NCBI RefSeq assembly: GCF_900116535.1
Contig: NZ_FPAU01000002.1
Span: 469,301-533,300, forward strand
Direction: 5' to 3'
Length of the DNA stretch: 64,000 nt
Origin: Kosakonia arachidis
Lineage (GTDB): Bacteria; Pseudomonadota; Gammaproteobacteria; Enterobacterales; Enterobacteriaceae
A program made the translations under genes and the position numbers. Of the stretch, positions 9,438 through 20,125 are shown piece by piece. The notes under the pieces are model-generated. The model saw only the letters and a list, made by a program, of their open reading frames with translations, was not told the DNA's origin and ran no database searches. How positions within the stretch are numbered: position 1 is the first letter of the stretch; every line of letters starts with the position of its first letter.

Positions 9438-10336
9438 TACGCGCCCTGTATCAGGCGGATCCTTGCTACATCCTCACCTGGTGTCATGCCGAAATAACGC
9501 TTAAATTCGCGGCTGAATTGCGACGGGCTTTCATACCCTACGCGTATTGCCGCCGCGCTGGCTTTCATCCCGTCATGCACCATCAACATCCGAGCTTTGT
9601 GCAGGCGGAACGTTTTCAAATACTGCAACGGCGACGTGCTGGTCACTGACTTAAAGTTGTGGTGAAACGCAGAGACGCTCATGTTAGCTTCCGCCGCCAA
9701 CTGATCCACGCTGAGATTTTCCGTGTACTGACTTTCAATACGTTTCAGCACACGGCTGATCAGGCTGAAATGCGTCTGACGGCTGACCAACGCCAGCAGC
9801 GCTTCGCCGCGCGGCCCGGTCAGTACGTGGTACAGCATTTCACGGATAATCTGCTTACCGAGAATACGGGCATCCAGCGGATGTTCCATCACATCCAGCA
9901 AACGTTCTGCCGCGCAGAGGATCTCCTCCGACAGCACCGCCGAGTTGATACCGCTGGCCGCAGCGCCAGGATGGAAATATTCGTCTTCACCAATATCCAT
10001 CAGTAGCTCCTGCAATTGCAGGATATCGACATTTAAGCGCAACCCCGCCAACGGAACCTCTGGGGTAGCAAAAGTTTCGCACTCAAACGGCAGTGGAACC
10101 GTCAGCAGCAAATATTCATTGGTGTCATAACGGAACACCCTTTCATTGATATAACCAATTTTATGGCCGGAAAAGAGAAAAACGATCCCAGGCTGGTACA
10201 TCACCGGCGTGCGTGTTCCTGGCTGAGTACCGTACAACAGGCGAATATCCGGCAACAACTCAGTTAGATATTTTTCTTTAATTTTCAGCTTCTTAATTTT
10301 TTCTGTCAGTTGCAGGCAAATCTCTTCACGCTTCAT
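9437..10336 (-). CDS. yqhC: AraC-family regulator YqhC
   Basis: Activator of yqhD and dkgA in response to furfural and other aldehydes in E. coli. This 299 aa protein has an N-terminal AraC-N (cupin) domain (about residues 40-180) and a C-terminal pair of helix-turn-helices, with the AraC signature [20 protein letters not shown] at about residues 263-282. The start chosen, MKREEICLQ, follows on from an intergenic region shared with the divergent yqhD gene. Alternative starts upstream would give the slightly longer E. coli form. Confidence 0.93.
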   Translation of the reverse strand: MKREEICLQLTEKIKKLKIKEKYLTELLPDIRLLYGTQPGTRTPVMYQPGIVFLFSGHKIGYINERVFRYDTNEYLLLTVPLPFECETFATPEVPLAGLRLNVDILQLQELLMDIGEDEYFHPGAAASGINSAVLSEEILCAAERLLDVMEHPLDARILGKQIIREMLYHVLTGPRGEALLALVSRQTHFSLISRVLKRIESQYTENLSVDQLAAEANMSVSAFHHNFKSVTSTSPLQYLKTFRLHKARMLMVHDGMKASAAAIRVGYESPSQFSREFKRYFGMTPGEDVARIRLIQGA

Positions 10337-10479
10337 TTTACGCTACTCCGCAAGACATTTTGACGAGCACAGTGTGCAGGGTTTTGTGCCTTTTCTCCAG
10401 TCGGATAGAGAAACAGGCAAGACATCGACAGGAATGTGCATTGAGAGAGTGGATGCACTCGCCCACAATAACCGTCATC

Positions 10480-10495
10480 AGGCAGTCCGCTGCCT
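10480..10495. promoter_or_regulatory. Inverted repeat in the yqhC-yqhD promoter region
   Basis: AGGCAG-TCCG-CTGCCT lies 38 bases before the yqhD start, in the divergent region where YqhC is expected to bind. Assigning it as the YqhC operator is inference from position only. Confidence 0.35.
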
Positions 10496-10532
10496 CCTTT
10501 TTCTTTCACCTCTAGTTAGAAGGGAACGAGCA

Positions 10533-11696
10533 ATGAACAATTTCAATCTGCATACCCCGACCCGCATTCTGTTTGGTAAAGGCGCGATTGCCGACCTGCG
10601 AGAGCAAATCCCGGCTGGCGCACGCGTGCTGATCACTTACGGTGGTGGCAGCGTGAAGAAAAACGGCGTACTGGATCAGGTTTACAGCGCGCTTGAAGGG
10701 CTGGACATTCTTGAATTCAGCGGTATTGAGCCAAACCCGACGTATGAAACCCTGATGAAAGCAGTAAAAATCGTCCGCGAAGAAAACGTCACCTTCCTGC
10801 TGGCCGTAGGTGGGGGTTCTGTGCTGGACGGCAGCAAATTTATCGCGGCTGCAGCAAACTATGCTGACGGCATCGATCCGTGGCACATCCTGCAAACCCG
10901 TGGTAGCGAAATCAAAAGCGCTATTCCGATGGGTTCCGTACTGACACTGCCCGCGACCGGCTCTGAATCCAATGCCGGTGCCGTGGTTTCACGTAAAGCC
11001 ACAGGCGACAAGCAGGCATTCCACTCGCCGTTCGTCCAGCCAGTATTTGCCGTGCTGGATCCGGTTTACACTTATACTCTGCCACCGCGTCAGGTTGCGA
11101 ATGGTGTGGTCGATGCGTTCGTGCACACTGTTGAGCAGTACGTCACTTATCCGGTGAATGGCAAAATTCAGGATCGTTTCGCCGAAGGCATTCTGCTGAC
11201 ACTTATCGAAGAAGGCCCGAAAGCATTGCAGGAACCTGAAAACTACGATGTTCGTGCCAATGTGATGTGGGCAGCAACACAGGCGCTGAACGGTCTGATT
11301 GGTGCGGGCGTACCACAGGACTGGGCAACCCATATGCTGGGCCATGAACTGACCGCAATGCACGGACTGGATCACGCGCAAACACTGGCGGTTGTACTGC
11401 CCGCGCTGTGGAATGAAAAACGTGAAACTAAACGCGAAAAACTGCTGCAATATGCAGAACGCGTATGGAATATCACTGAAGGTTCCGAGAATGAGCGCAT
11501 TGATGCCGCAATCGAAGCCACCCGCAACTTCTTCGAACGCATGGGCGTACCAACGCGTCTTTCTGGCTACGGCCTTGACGGTAGCTCCATCCCGGCGCTC
11601 CTGGCAAAACTGGAAGAACACGGCATGACACAGCTTGGCGAACATCACGATATTACGCTGGACGTCAGCCGTCGTATCTACGAAGCGGCGCGCTAA
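10533..11696 (+). CDS. yqhD: NADPH-dependent aldehyde reductase YqhD
   Basis: Iron-type (group III) alcohol dehydrogenase fold, zinc-dependent, reducing short-chain and lipid-peroxidation aldehydes such as acrolein, glyoxal and furfural with NADPH. 387 aa, exactly the E. coli length, starting at the ATG at 10533 (MNNFNLHTPTRILFG) after AGGGAACGAG; in-frame upstream codons are not protein-like. Visible motifs: the nucleotide-binding GGGSVLDGSKF, the metal-binding NGVVDAFVHTVEQY, and HMLGHELTAMHGLDHAQ with two His ligands. It forms the aldehyde-detoxifying pair with dkgA downstream. Confidence 0.97.
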   Translation: MNNFNLHTPTRILFGKGAIADLREQIPAGARVLITYGGGSVKKNGVLDQVYSALEGLDILEFSGIEPNPTYETLMKAVKIVREENVTFLLAVGGGSVLDGSKFIAAAANYADGIDPWHILQTRGSEIKSAIPMGSVLTLPATGSESNAGAVVSRKATGDKQAFHSPFVQPVFAVLDPVYTYTLPPRQVANGVVDAFVHTVEQYVTYPVNGKIQDRFAEGILLTLIEEGPKALQEPENYDVRANVMWAATQALNGLIGAGVPQDWATHMLGHELTAMHGLDHAQTLAVVLPALWNEKRETKREKLLQYAERVWNITEGSENERIDAAIEATRNFFERMGVPTRLSGYGLDGSSIPALLAKLEEHGMTQLGEHHDITLDVSRRIYEAAR

Positions 11697-11754
11697 GCGC
11701 TGAAAAGTCTGGCTTCCGTTTTTGTTTTTTTCGACCACACTTAATGCACACCAC

Positions 11755-11777
11755 CTTACCGGGCCTGTCCCGGTAAG
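11755..11777 (+). repeat. Hairpin in the yqhD-dkgA spacer
   Basis: Perfect nine-base stem CTTACCGGG (11755-11763) and CCCGGTAAG (11769-11777) with a five-base loop. No T run follows, so it is more likely an mRNA-processing or stabilising element in the yqhD-dkgA transcript than a terminator. A T-rich stretch at 11719-11731 precedes it. Confidence 0.4.
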
Positions 11778-11797
11778 CCTATTGAAAGGAGAAATGC

Positions 11798-12625
11798 ATG
11801 ACACATCCTACCGTGATTAAGCTTTCCGATGGCAACCTGATGCCGCAGCTCGGCCTTGGCGTGTGGAAAGCAAGCAACGAGGAAGTGGTAACTGCCATTC
11901 ATAAAGCGCTGGAAGTGGGCTATCGGTCTATCGATACCGCGACGGCCTACAAAAATGAAGACGGCGTTGGCAAAGCATTAGCCAGTGCAGGCGTGGCGCG
12001 CGATGAACTCTTTATCACCACCAAACTGTGGAACGACGATCAGAAACGGCCAGTTGAAGCCTTGCAGGAAAGCCTTAAAAAACTCCAGCTCGACTATATC
12101 GATCTCTGGCTGATGCACTGGCCAGTTCCGGCAATCGATCATTACGTGGACGCCTGGAAGGGTATGATCGAGCTGCAAAAACAGGGGCTGGTGAAGAGCA
12201 TCGGCGTGTGCAATTTCCAGGTTCATCATCTGCAAAAGATCATCGATGAAACCGGCGTGGCGCCGGTGATCAACCAGATCGAGCTGCATCCGCTGATGCA
12301 GCAGCGCCAGCTACATGCCTGGAATGCCACACATAGGATCCAGACTGAATCCTGGAGCCCGCTGGCACAGGGCGGCGAAGGTGTGTTTGATCAGAAAATT
12401 ATCCGCGATCTGGCGGATAAATACGGCAAAACACCAGCGCAGGTAGTGATCCGCTGGCATCTCGACAACGGGCTGATCGTGATCCCGAAATCGGTCACCC
12501 CGGCGCGTATTGCCGAGAACTTCAATGTCTGGGATTTCCGTCTGGACAAAGATGAGCTGACGGAAATCGCCAAACTGGAACAGGGTAAACGGCTGGGGCC
12601 GGATCCGGATCAGTTCGGCGGTTAA
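11798..12625 (+). CDS. dkgA: 2,5-diketo-D-gluconate reductase A (aldo/keto reductase)
   Basis: NADPH-dependent aldo/keto reductase (AKR5C) that reduces 2,5-diketo-D-gluconate, methylglyoxal and beta-keto esters. 275 aa, as in E. coli. The signature GYRSIDTATAYKNEDGVGKA holds the catalytic Asp and Tyr, FITTKLWND the Lys, and LWLMHWPVP the His. IPKSVTPARIAEN near the C-terminus binds the 2'-phosphate of NADPH. It starts at 11798 after AAAGGAGAAATGC and lies 101 bases after yqhD, presumably in the YqhC regulon. Confidence 0.96.
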   Translation: MTHPTVIKLSDGNLMPQLGLGVWKASNEEVVTAIHKALEVGYRSIDTATAYKNEDGVGKALASAGVARDELFITTKLWNDDQKRPVEALQESLKKLQLDYIDLWLMHWPVPAIDHYVDAWKGMIELQKQGLVKSIGVCNFQVHHLQKIIDETGVAPVINQIELHPLMQQRQLHAWNATHRIQTESWSPLAQGGEGVFDQKIIRDLADKYGKTPAQVVIRWHLDNGLIVIPKSVTPARIAENFNVWDFRLDKDELTEIAKLEQGKRLGPDPDQFGG

Positions 12626-12649
12626 CGTCTTTTTCGGTTACTGATAAAC

Positions 12650-12677
12650 AAAACCCGGCGTTTTTTTGCCGGGTTTT
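12650..12677. terminator. Bidirectional terminator between dkgA and ygiQ
   Basis: A perfect ten-base stem, AAAACCCGGC (12650-12659) and GCCGGGTTTT (12668-12677), with an eight-base T-rich loop. It lies between convergent genes and fits intrinsic termination on both strands. Confidence 0.88.
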
Positions 12678-12687
12678 GCTATTGCAG

Positions 12688-14871
12688 TTAACGAACGCGC
12701 GGCGCGCGCTTTTTCGCCGGCGCTGCAGCGGCGCTCTTGCCGTTGCTACGCTGGTGCACAATCGGTGTGTGCTTGGTCAGGGCCGGGCGCGACTGGCGAT
12801 TCTGGCGGCGCGCCTCCCGCATCTCGTCCATGGTCGGCGCAGGCACCAGGCAATCACGGCGTGAACCAATCAGATGCTTTTTGCCCATGGCTTCCAGTGC
12901 TTCGCGCAGCAGCGGCCAGTTCGCCGGATCATGGTAACGCAGCAGCGCTTTATGCAGACGACGCTGTTTATCTCCTCTCGGTACAACCACTTCCTCGCTC
13001 TTGTAGTCGATTTTCGACAGCGGGTTTTTGCCGGTGTAATACATAGTGGTTGAGTTAGCCAGCGGCGAAGGATAGAAGTTCTGTACCTGGTCGAGACGGA
13101 AACGGTGGCGTTTCAACCACAGCGCCAGATTCACCATATCCTCATCACGCGTACCTGGGTGCGCTGAAATAAAGTATGGGATCAGATACTGTTCTTTACC
13201 CGCCTCTTTCGAGTAGGTATCGAACAGCTGTTTAAAGCGATCATAGCTGCCCATGCCCGGCTTCATCATTTTCGACAGCGGCCCCTCTTCGGTATGCTCA
13301 GGAGCGATCTTCAGGTAACCACCAACGTGATGCGTCGCCAGTTCCTTCACATAGCGAGGATCCTCCACCGCCAGATCGTAACGCACACCAGAAGCAATCA
13401 GGATCTTCTTGATGCCTTTCAGGCTGCGCGCACGGCGATAGAGATCGATGGTCGGCTGATGATTGGTGTCCATGTGCGGGCAGATATCTGGATAGACACA
13501 GGAGAGACGACGGCAGGTTTGCTCCGCACGCGGCGATTTGCAGCGCAGCATATACATGTTGGCCGTTGGGCCACCCAGATCTGAAATCACGCCGGTAAAG
13601 CCCGGCACCGAATCACGGATCGCTTCGATTTCATTGATGATCGAATCTTCAGAGCGACTCTGAATAATGCGCCCTTCGTGTTCGGTAATGGAGCAGAAAG
13701 AGCATCCGCCAAAACAACCGCGCATGATGTTGATCGAGAAGCGGATCATCTCGTACGCCGGAATACGGCTTTTACCGTATGACGGATGCGGCACGCGCTG
13801 GTACGGCAGTGCAAAAACACTATCCATCTCTTCGGTGGAGAGCGGGATCGCAGGCGGGTTGATCCAGATATAACGATCGCCATGCTTTTGTAACAGCGCA
13901 CGGGCGCAACCGGGGTTAGTTTCATGGTGCAAAATACGCGACGCATGCGCGTAGAGCACCTTGTCGCTTTTTACCTTCTCATAGGAAGGCAACAGCACAT
14001 AGGTTTTCTCCCACGGTTTCGGACGCGGCGGTTGAACGGTGACGTGCTTCACTTCCTGCGCCTGCGGTGCGACCGGTTTATTATCCGCACACGGCAGATC
14101 TTCACCATAAGGATGCGGGATCGGATCGATTTTACCCGGCGTATCCAGACGGGTGGAATCTACTCCGCTCCAGCCTGGCAATGCTTCCTTAACAATGATC
14201 GCCGTGTTGCGAACATCACGGATCTCCGCGATCGGCTCACCGGCAGCAAGGCGGTGCGCCACTTCAACCAGCGGGCGTTCACCGTTGCCGAACATCAGCA
14301 TATCCGCTTTGGCATCAATCAATACCGAGCGGCGCACGGTATCAGACCAGTAATCGTAATGGGCGGTACGACGAAGGCTGGCTTCGATACCGCCGAGGAT
14401 CACCGGCACATCTTTCCATGCCTCTTTGCAGCGCTGGGTATAGACCAGCGTGGCGCGATCCGGACGTTTACCAGCAACGTTATCCGCCGTGTAGGCATCG
14501 TCGTGGCGTAGCTTACGATCGGCGGTATAGCGGTTGATCATCGAGTCCATGTTCCCGGCGGTTACGCCGAAGAACAGGTTCGGTTTACCCAGACGCATAA
14601 AATCGTCTTTGCTGTTCCAGTCCGGCTGGGAAATGATGCCGACACGGAACCCCTGCGCTTCCAGCATACGGCCGCAAATCGCCATGCCAAAGCTCGGGTG
14701 ATCGACATACGCATCGCCGGTAACCAGAATAATGTCGCAGCTATCCCAGCCAAGTTGATCCATCTCTTCGCGCGTCATCGGCAAAAAAGGCGCAGGGCCG
14801 AAGCAGGCCGCCCAGTACTGGGGCCAGGAGAAAAGGTCTCGATCCGGCTGGATCAGGGATATTGCGCTCAT
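12688..14871 (-). CDS. ygiQ: Radical SAM protein YgiQ
   Basis: 727 aa member of the UPF0313/YgiQ family. The N-terminal part (about residues 1-300) contains a B12-binding-like/UPF0313 region. The radical SAM core follows, with the cluster motif [11 protein letters not shown] in [15 protein letters not shown]; the C-terminal tail is Arg/Lys-rich (KKRAPRVR). It should bind a [4Fe-4S] cluster and S-adenosylmethionine. The reaction is not established. E. coli has the same convergent arrangement relative to dkgA, apart from the yqhG and yqhH genes, which are absent here. Confidence 0.94.
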   Translation of the reverse strand: MSAISLIQPDRDLFSWPQYWAACFGPAPFLPMTREEMDQLGWDSCDIILVTGDAYVDHPSFGMAICGRMLEAQGFRVGIISQPDWNSKDDFMRLGKPNLFFGVTAGNMDSMINRYTADRKLRHDDAYTADNVAGKRPDRATLVYTQRCKEAWKDVPVILGGIEASLRRTAHYDYWSDTVRRSVLIDAKADMLMFGNGERPLVEVAHRLAAGEPIAEIRDVRNTAIIVKEALPGWSGVDSTRLDTPGKIDPIPHPYGEDLPCADNKPVAPQAQEVKHVTVQPPRPKPWEKTYVLLPSYEKVKSDKVLYAHASRILHHETNPGCARALLQKHGDRYIWINPPAIPLSTEEMDSVFALPYQRVPHPSYGKSRIPAYEMIRFSINIMRGCFGGCSFCSITEHEGRIIQSRSEDSIINEIEAIRDSVPGFTGVISDLGGPTANMYMLRCKSPRAEQTCRRLSCVYPDICPHMDTNHQPTIDLYRRARSLKGIKKILIASGVRYDLAVEDPRYVKELATHHVGGYLKIAPEHTEEGPLSKMMKPGMGSYDRFKQLFDTYSKEAGKEQYLIPYFISAHPGTRDEDMVNLALWLKRHRFRLDQVQNFYPSPLANSTTMYYTGKNPLSKIDYKSEEVVVPRGDKQRRLHKALLRYHDPANWPLLREALEAMGKKHLIGSRRDCLVPAPTMDEMREARRQNRQSRPALTKHTPIVHQRSNGKSAAAAPAKKRAPRVR

Positions 14872-15022
14872 TTTGCTTCCAAAATTGGTAAAAAAATAAT
14901 CAAAGGCCGGCGATTATACGCCGGATTGTAGCGTGAAATGAAGGAGTATTACGCGCTTGTTTCCCTTGCCCAAAAAGCCCAAGAAACATAAGCCTGGTAA
15001 ATACGTTATCAGACTGTGGAAG

Positions 15023-16435
15023 TTACGCCGATGGGTTGACCAGCAGTTGCCCTACCGAGCCGCGATCGGCCATTTCCAGCGTCTGGCTCTGGAACTGAAA
15101 AGGAAAGTGCGGCCATGAAGGCTGACCAAACCACACCAGCAGCTCAACCTGCCCGTCGATCCACACCGTGTCTTTCCAGCCACGATCTTCCGGGAACGGC
15201 AGCGCGCCGTTCACGTTGCGCACGAGGAACATTACGCCTTCAATGTGAAACGACTGTGGCATATCTGCGCGCACTGTCCAGCGTTCCCATGTTCCTTGCT
15301 GAGCAGTGATATCAATACGCTGCGCGTCCCATAATTGGCCGTTAATGCCCGGATCGCTACCCAACGTAATATCGCGGCTGCGCGTCGGCGTACCGGCCAT
15401 GACATCGGACGGCAGCAGGCGCATCGGCAGCGTATCAGTCACCAGTGGCAGCAGCCCGGTAGGGCGCAGCGTCAGCACCAGCGTGGAGATTAAAATGCTG
15501 GACGGCTCAAAAATGCCGCGCAGCCTCTCCATCAAACTCGCCGCCTCACCGCAGGTGATCGACACTTCATCTCCGTTTGTCATATCCACCAGCACTTCGC
15601 GACGCTCGCCAGGTGCCAGCGACAGTTGTTTCACGGTAACAGGCGCAGGTAAAAAACCCTGATCGCCCGCAATCACATGCAGCGCGCGACCATCGCTCAT
15701 TTGCAACAGATAGCGGCGGGAGTTGGAGGCATTCAGTAAACGCAGGCGCACCCACCCGCGCGAGACCTCAACATACGGGCTTTGCGCGCCGTTCACCATC
15801 AGGGTATCGCCGACAAATCCCCCGCTCCCCGGCTCGCTGTACTCCGGCGTACCGAAGTTATCCAGCCTTTTATCCTGAATAATGATCGGAAAATCATCCA
15901 CGCCGTAGTGGTTCGGCACTGGCAGCGATTTGCTGATTTCGTCTTCCACCAGCCACATACCGGCGAGGCCGCTGTAGACCTGTTGAGCGCTGCGGTTTGG
16001 CGTGTTGGCGTGATACCACAGCGTTGCCGCACTCTGGCGGATAGGCAGCACCGGTGCCCAGTCGTTGTTCGCCGTCATCATCCGCGCGGCACCACCCATC
16101 AGTGGGCCTGGCACCTGCAAACCGCTGACGGTCATGGCGACATTTTCCGCCAGTCGGTTACTGTAGATCAGCTTAACGTCGTCACCGTTCCAGACGCGAA
16201 TAGTCGGCCCCAGGTAACGCCCGTTAATGCCGGAGACCTGCGCGCGGGTACCGGTAGCAAATGACCAGTGCGCGTGTTGCAGCGTCATAAACAGCGGCTG
16301 GCCGCGTCGTGATTCCAGCAGAGGAGGAACCGGCAGTGGCGGTTGCTGCCCGGCAGCATTTGCTCTCAGCGGCACCGCGCCTGCACAAAGCGCAACTCCT
16401 GATGCCTGAAGAAACTGACGCCGACTGAGTGACAT
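15023..16435 (-). CDS. ftsP: Cell division protein FtsP (SufI), Tat-exported cupredoxin-fold protein
   Basis: 470 aa with a twin-arginine signal peptide, SRRQFLQASGVALCAGAVP, and a cleavage site near residue 27 (ANA). The mature part has three cupredoxin domains of the multicopper-oxidase fold, but the classical HXH copper ligands are not seen, as expected for SufI, which does not bind copper. It localises to the septum and protects the divisome under stress; it is also the standard Tat substrate. It lies in the E. coli order ygiQ-ftsP-plsC. Confidence 0.95.
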   Translation of the reverse strand: MSLSRRQFLQASGVALCAGAVPLRANAAGQQPPLPVPPLLESRRGQPLFMTLQHAHWSFATGTRAQVSGINGRYLGPTIRVWNGDDVKLIYSNRLAENVAMTVSGLQVPGPLMGGAARMMTANNDWAPVLPIRQSAATLWYHANTPNRSAQQVYSGLAGMWLVEDEISKSLPVPNHYGVDDFPIIIQDKRLDNFGTPEYSEPGSGGFVGDTLMVNGAQSPYVEVSRGWVRLRLLNASNSRRYLLQMSDGRALHVIAGDQGFLPAPVTVKQLSLAPGERREVLVDMTNGDEVSITCGEAASLMERLRGIFEPSSILISTLVLTLRPTGLLPLVTDTLPMRLLPSDVMAGTPTRSRDITLGSDPGINGQLWDAQRIDITAQQGTWERWTVRADMPQSFHIEGVMFLVRNVNGALPFPEDRGWKDTVWIDGQVELLVWFGQPSWPHFPFQFQSQTLEMADRGSVGQLLVNPSA

Positions 16436-16507
16436 ATTTGCTCCGTGTAAAACTAACTCAATTCGCCGAAAGCGATACCGCCGACGGACTTGCTTTGTGA
16501 CGAAAGA

Positions 16508-17245
16508 TTAAACCCGACCCGTTGCTTCGCGTTCGGCAACTTCTTTATCAAGCTCTTCAATCTTTTTTGCCATCAGATCATGGCAGTGCGTCGCCAGTTG
16601 GCGAACCTGATCTTTACCAAACTGCGCCACATCAATAGGCGGCAGCATCTCGACAATCGCCAGCCCATTACGCAGACGGTTAAGGTTGATTTTGTTAGAA
16701 GTAGTGGAAACACAAACCGGGATAATCGGCACGCCCGCCGCAATCGCCGCGTGAAATGCGCCAGTTTTAAACGGCAGCAGACCGCGGCCACGGCTGCGTG
16801 TGCCTTCCGGGAACATCCAGACGGAGATATTGCGTTTCTGGATCTGTTTCACCACCTGAGCAATGGTGCTGTGCGCTTTCGCGCGGTTATCACGGTCGAT
16901 CAGCAAGTTGCCTGTCAACCAGTAAAGCTGGCCGAAAAACGGGATCCACAGCAGGCTCTTTTTGCCCACTGTTACCGTTGGCGGCAACACAATACTGGAT
17001 GCCGTAACCATATCGTAGTTGTTCTGGTGGTTGGCGATGTAAATAGCGTTACCAAATTTCTCAGCGCCCGGCGGCAGACGAGTTTCCACTTTCAGCCCAA
17101 GCACCGGCGCAAGGCGACCAAACATATGGCCGAACGTGGCGACATGCTTAGGGTTACGTGGGCTGAACAGACAGTAGATTGACCCGAATACGGACACCAG
17201 AATGGAGTAAATAACAACGATGATTATACGAAAAATGAATAGCAT
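16508..17245 (-). CDS. plsC: 1-acyl-sn-glycerol-3-phosphate acyltransferase
   Basis: Makes phosphatidic acid from lysophosphatidic acid using acyl-ACP or acyl-CoA at the inner membrane. With the start at 17245 (MLFIFRIIIV) the product is 245 aa, as in E. coli; the open frame continues 24 codons upstream without family resemblance. An N-terminal membrane segment (residues 1-25) is followed by the NHX4D motif (His73, Asp78) and the FPEGTRSRG glycerol-3-phosphate-binding motif. It lies downstream of parC on the same strand with a 223-base gap. Confidence 0.97.
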   Translation of the reverse strand: MLFIFRIIIVVIYSILVSVFGSIYCLFSPRNPKHVATFGHMFGRLAPVLGLKVETRLPPGAEKFGNAIYIANHQNNYDMVTASSIVLPPTVTVGKKSLLWIPFFGQLYWLTGNLLIDRDNRAKAHSTIAQVVKQIQKRNISVWMFPEGTRSRGRGLLPFKTGAFHAAIAAGVPIIPVCVSTTSNKINLNRLRNGLAIVEMLPPIDVAQFGKDQVRQLATHCHDLMAKKIEELDKEVAEREATGRV

Positions 17246-17428
17246 AGCGACCTCTGAAGCCCATACCTTTGAGCATAATATCCATGCCTGCAATGACGCT
17301 AAAACAGGCTGTACCACCGATGACCATTACCTGGTCTGGGCTTTTGTGTTATGCGGCCTTTAAAACAACGTATTGTTAATCGCAATGCACGAATAAACAA
17401 CGCTTTTACGGGAAATTTTACGTGTACA

Positions 17429-17455
17429 TGCGCCCCTCAAGAAAGGAGAGGCGCA
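17429..17455 (-). terminator. Hairpin after parC
   Basis: TGCGCCCCTC (17429-17438) pairs with GAGAGGCGCA (17446-17455) with one mismatch, 14 bases beyond the parC stop. No U run follows, so it is a processing or weak termination element. Confidence 0.4.
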
Positions 17456-17468
17456 CACTTTAGGAAGA

Positions 17469-19727
17469 TTATTCTTCGCTATCGCCTGCCGTCGGACGGG
17501 AAGGTGCATCAATCTCCACGCGGTCGATTTTCTGCAGGCCGCGCATCAGCGTACCGCGGCGTCCACGCTCGCCCTGCACTTTCTGCAACTCTTCCGGACG
17601 CAGTTTGATTTTACGTTTGCCGACGTGAATGGTCAGCGTGCTGAGCGGCGGCAGCAAATAGAGATGCGCCAGGCCATCAACACCTTTCGCCGCATCCGCC
17701 GACGGAATACCGATGATCTTGTTGCCTTTGCCCTTCGACAACTGCGGCAGCTCACTCACCGGGAACATCAGCATGCGTCCTGCGGTGGTGATGGCCAGCA
17801 GCATATCGTCACCGTTGTCGATTGCAAGCGGAGGCATCACTTTCGCCCCGTCCGGCAGGCTGATCAGCGTTTTCCCGGCCCGGTTACGCGCCACTAAATC
17901 GTTGAAGGTACAGACAAAACCGTAACCGGCATCGGAAGCCATCAGCAGCTTCTGATCGTCATTACACATGAGCATATGCTCAACCGTCGCGCCCGGCGGT
18001 AGCGTCAGCTTGCCGGTTAACGGCTCACCCTGGCCGCGCGCAGATGGCAACGTAATCGGATCGATAGCGTAGCTGCGCCCGGTGGTATCAACAAACACCA
18101 CAGGCTGGTTGCTTTTACCTTTCACCGACGCTTTCCAGCTGTCTCCGGCTTTGTAGCTTAGACCCTGCGCATCAATGTCATGGCCTTTGGCGCTACGCAC
18201 CCAACCCATTTGCGACAGCACGATGGTGACCGGCTCAGACGGCTGCATGTCATGCTCGTTCATCGCTTTCGCTTCTTCACGCTCATGCAGCGGCGAACGG
18301 CGATCGTCGCCAAATGCCGCGGCATCAGCCTGCAACTCTTTCTTCAGCAGATTGTCCATCTTGCGCTCGGAAGCCAGGATCGCCTGCAACTGATCGCGCT
18401 CTTTTTCCAGATCGTTCTGTTCACCGCGAATTTTCATCTCTTCCAGTTTGGCGAGATGACGCAGTTTTAGCTCAAGGATCGCTTCCGCCTGCGTTTCACT
18501 GATACCAAAACGCGACATTAACGCCGGTTTCGGATCGTCTTCAGTACGGATAATTTCGATCACTTCGTCGATATTAAGAAACGCCACCAGCAAACCTTCA
18601 AGAATATGCAGGCGCTTAAGCACTTTCTCCAGACGATGGTTCAGACGGCGGCGTACCGTATCGCGACGGAACGCCAGCCATTCGGTAAGGATCTCCAGCA
18701 GGTTTTTCACCGCCGGGCGGCCATCCAGACCGATCATGTTCAGGTTAATGCGATAGCTCTTTTCCAGATCGGTGGTGGCGAACAAGTGATTCATCACCTG
18801 CTCCATATCCACGCGATTAGAGCGCGGCACAATCACCAGACGCGTCGGGTTTTCATGATCCGATTCATCACGCAGATCGTCGACCATTGGCAGCTTTTTA
18901 TTACGCATCTGGGCGGCAATCTGCTCCAGCACGCGTGCGCCGGAAACCTGATGCGGCAGCGCCGTGATCACCACTGCGCCATCCTCTTTTTTCCACACCG
19001 CGCGCATACGCACCGAGCCGCGACCGTTCTGGTAGATTTTGCGAATTTCAGCGCGGGAGGTGATGATCTCTGCTTCGGTCGGATAATCTGGCCCCTGCAC
19101 AATATCCAGCAGTTGATCGAGCGTGGTTTTCGGCTGTTCAATCAGAGCGATAGCCGCATTCGCCACCTCTCGCAGGTTGTGCGGCGGAATGTCCGTCGCC
19201 ATCCCGACGGCAATACCGGTGGTGCCGTTCAGCAGGATGTTTGGCAACCGCGCAGGCAGCATTTTCGGCTCCTGCAACGTACCGTCGAAGTTCGGCACCC
19301 AGTCAACGGTGCCCTGACCCAGCTCACTGAGCAGCAGTTCGGCGTATTTCGACAGGCGGGATTCGGTATAACGCATAGCGGCGAAGGACTTCGGATCGTC
19401 CGGCGCGCCCCAGTTGCCCTGGCCATCCACCAGCGGATAACGGTAGGAGAACGGCTGCGCCATCAGCACCATCGCTTCGTAACAGGCGCTGTCGCCGTGC
19501 GGGTGGTATTTACCCAATACATCGCCGACCGTACGGGCGGATTTTTTAAACTTCGCGCTGGCGTTTAAACCCAGCTCTGACATTGCGAAAACGATGCGGC
19601 GCTGAACCGGTTTCAGACCATCACCGATAAACGGCAACGCACGATCCATGATGACGTACATGGAGTAGTTCAGGTATGCGTTTTCCGTAAATTCATGCAG
19701 CGCAAGGCGCTCTGCCATATCGCTCAT
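17469..19727 (-). CDS. parC: DNA topoisomerase IV subunit A
   Basis: Cleavage-religation subunit of topoisomerase IV, which decatenates daughter chromosomes with ParE. 752 aa, as in E. coli. The active-site Tyr120 lies in [11 protein letters not shown]. The quinolone-resistance region reads [14 protein letters not shown], with Ser80 and Glu84 both in the susceptible form. The C-terminal beta-pinwheel domain begins near residue 495. In this genome parE lies 16.7 kb away on the same strand, separated by accessory genes. Confidence 0.98.
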   Translation of the reverse strand: MSDMAERLALHEFTENAYLNYSMYVIMDRALPFIGDGLKPVQRRIVFAMSELGLNASAKFKKSARTVGDVLGKYHPHGDSACYEAMVLMAQPFSYRYPLVDGQGNWGAPDDPKSFAAMRYTESRLSKYAELLLSELGQGTVDWVPNFDGTLQEPKMLPARLPNILLNGTTGIAVGMATDIPPHNLREVANAAIALIEQPKTTLDQLLDIVQGPDYPTEAEIITSRAEIRKIYQNGRGSVRMRAVWKKEDGAVVITALPHQVSGARVLEQIAAQMRNKKLPMVDDLRDESDHENPTRLVIVPRSNRVDMEQVMNHLFATTDLEKSYRINLNMIGLDGRPAVKNLLEILTEWLAFRRDTVRRRLNHRLEKVLKRLHILEGLLVAFLNIDEVIEIIRTEDDPKPALMSRFGISETQAEAILELKLRHLAKLEEMKIRGEQNDLEKERDQLQAILASERKMDNLLKKELQADAAAFGDDRRSPLHEREEAKAMNEHDMQPSEPVTIVLSQMGWVRSAKGHDIDAQGLSYKAGDSWKASVKGKSNQPVVFVDTTGRSYAIDPITLPSARGQGEPLTGKLTLPPGATVEHMLMCNDDQKLLMASDAGYGFVCTFNDLVARNRAGKTLISLPDGAKVMPPLAIDNGDDMLLAITTAGRMLMFPVSELPQLSKGKGNKIIGIPSADAAKGVDGLAHLYLLPPLSTLTIHVGKRKIKLRPEELQKVQGERGRRGTLMRGLQKIDRVEIDAPSRPTAGDSEE

Positions 19728-20125
19728 TAATCGAGATTCCTTAACGTATGCGACCGCCTGTGCGACGGCAATATTGCCGCAGATACTACCTTATCTGCGG
19801 CGAAGAGTCATAACGGTGAGCAATTTTTCGCGCACATACCATAATGCCGCACATGAGCTATGTAGTCCGCTTGCGGCGCTGAAAGTACAAACCGGGGAGA
19901 CACAGCGTTCCGATGACAACTCCGAAGCGCTGCAATAAGCGCTCTCCCAGCCCCATCACATGTCGGTATCCTTCAGCAGTCATCCTGCGTGAGGCTTTGT
20001 CACACAGATGACCTGGTCACGCGATTATTGCCCCCACCGTAAAAGTCTTTGCACTTTTTACCAATTTTTCCGTCCCGATGTTCAGGGTAACATTGCCGCC
20101 ATTCGATTTTGATTAAGGACGTCCC
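19728..20125. other. parC-mdaB intergenic region
   Basis: 398 bases between divergent parC and mdaB, where E. coli carries ygiS through ygiZ including qseBC. No coding frame was recognised, so those genes are absent rather than decayed in place. A perfect ten-base inverted repeat, GCCGCAGATA (19776-19785) and TATCTGCGGC (19792-19801), lies upstream of parC. The mdaB promoter should lie near 20030-20100. Confidence 0.5.

Noticed and set aside
10374-10532. An upstream start for yqhD
   Set aside because: The extra 53 codons are not conserved and overlap the yqhC-yqhD control region; the ATG at 10533 gives the E. coli protein exactly.
18606-19568. A 320-codon open frame on the plus strand antisense to parC
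   Set aside because: Shadow of parC codon usage; His/Arg-rich composition without any motif, and parC itself is fully canonical.
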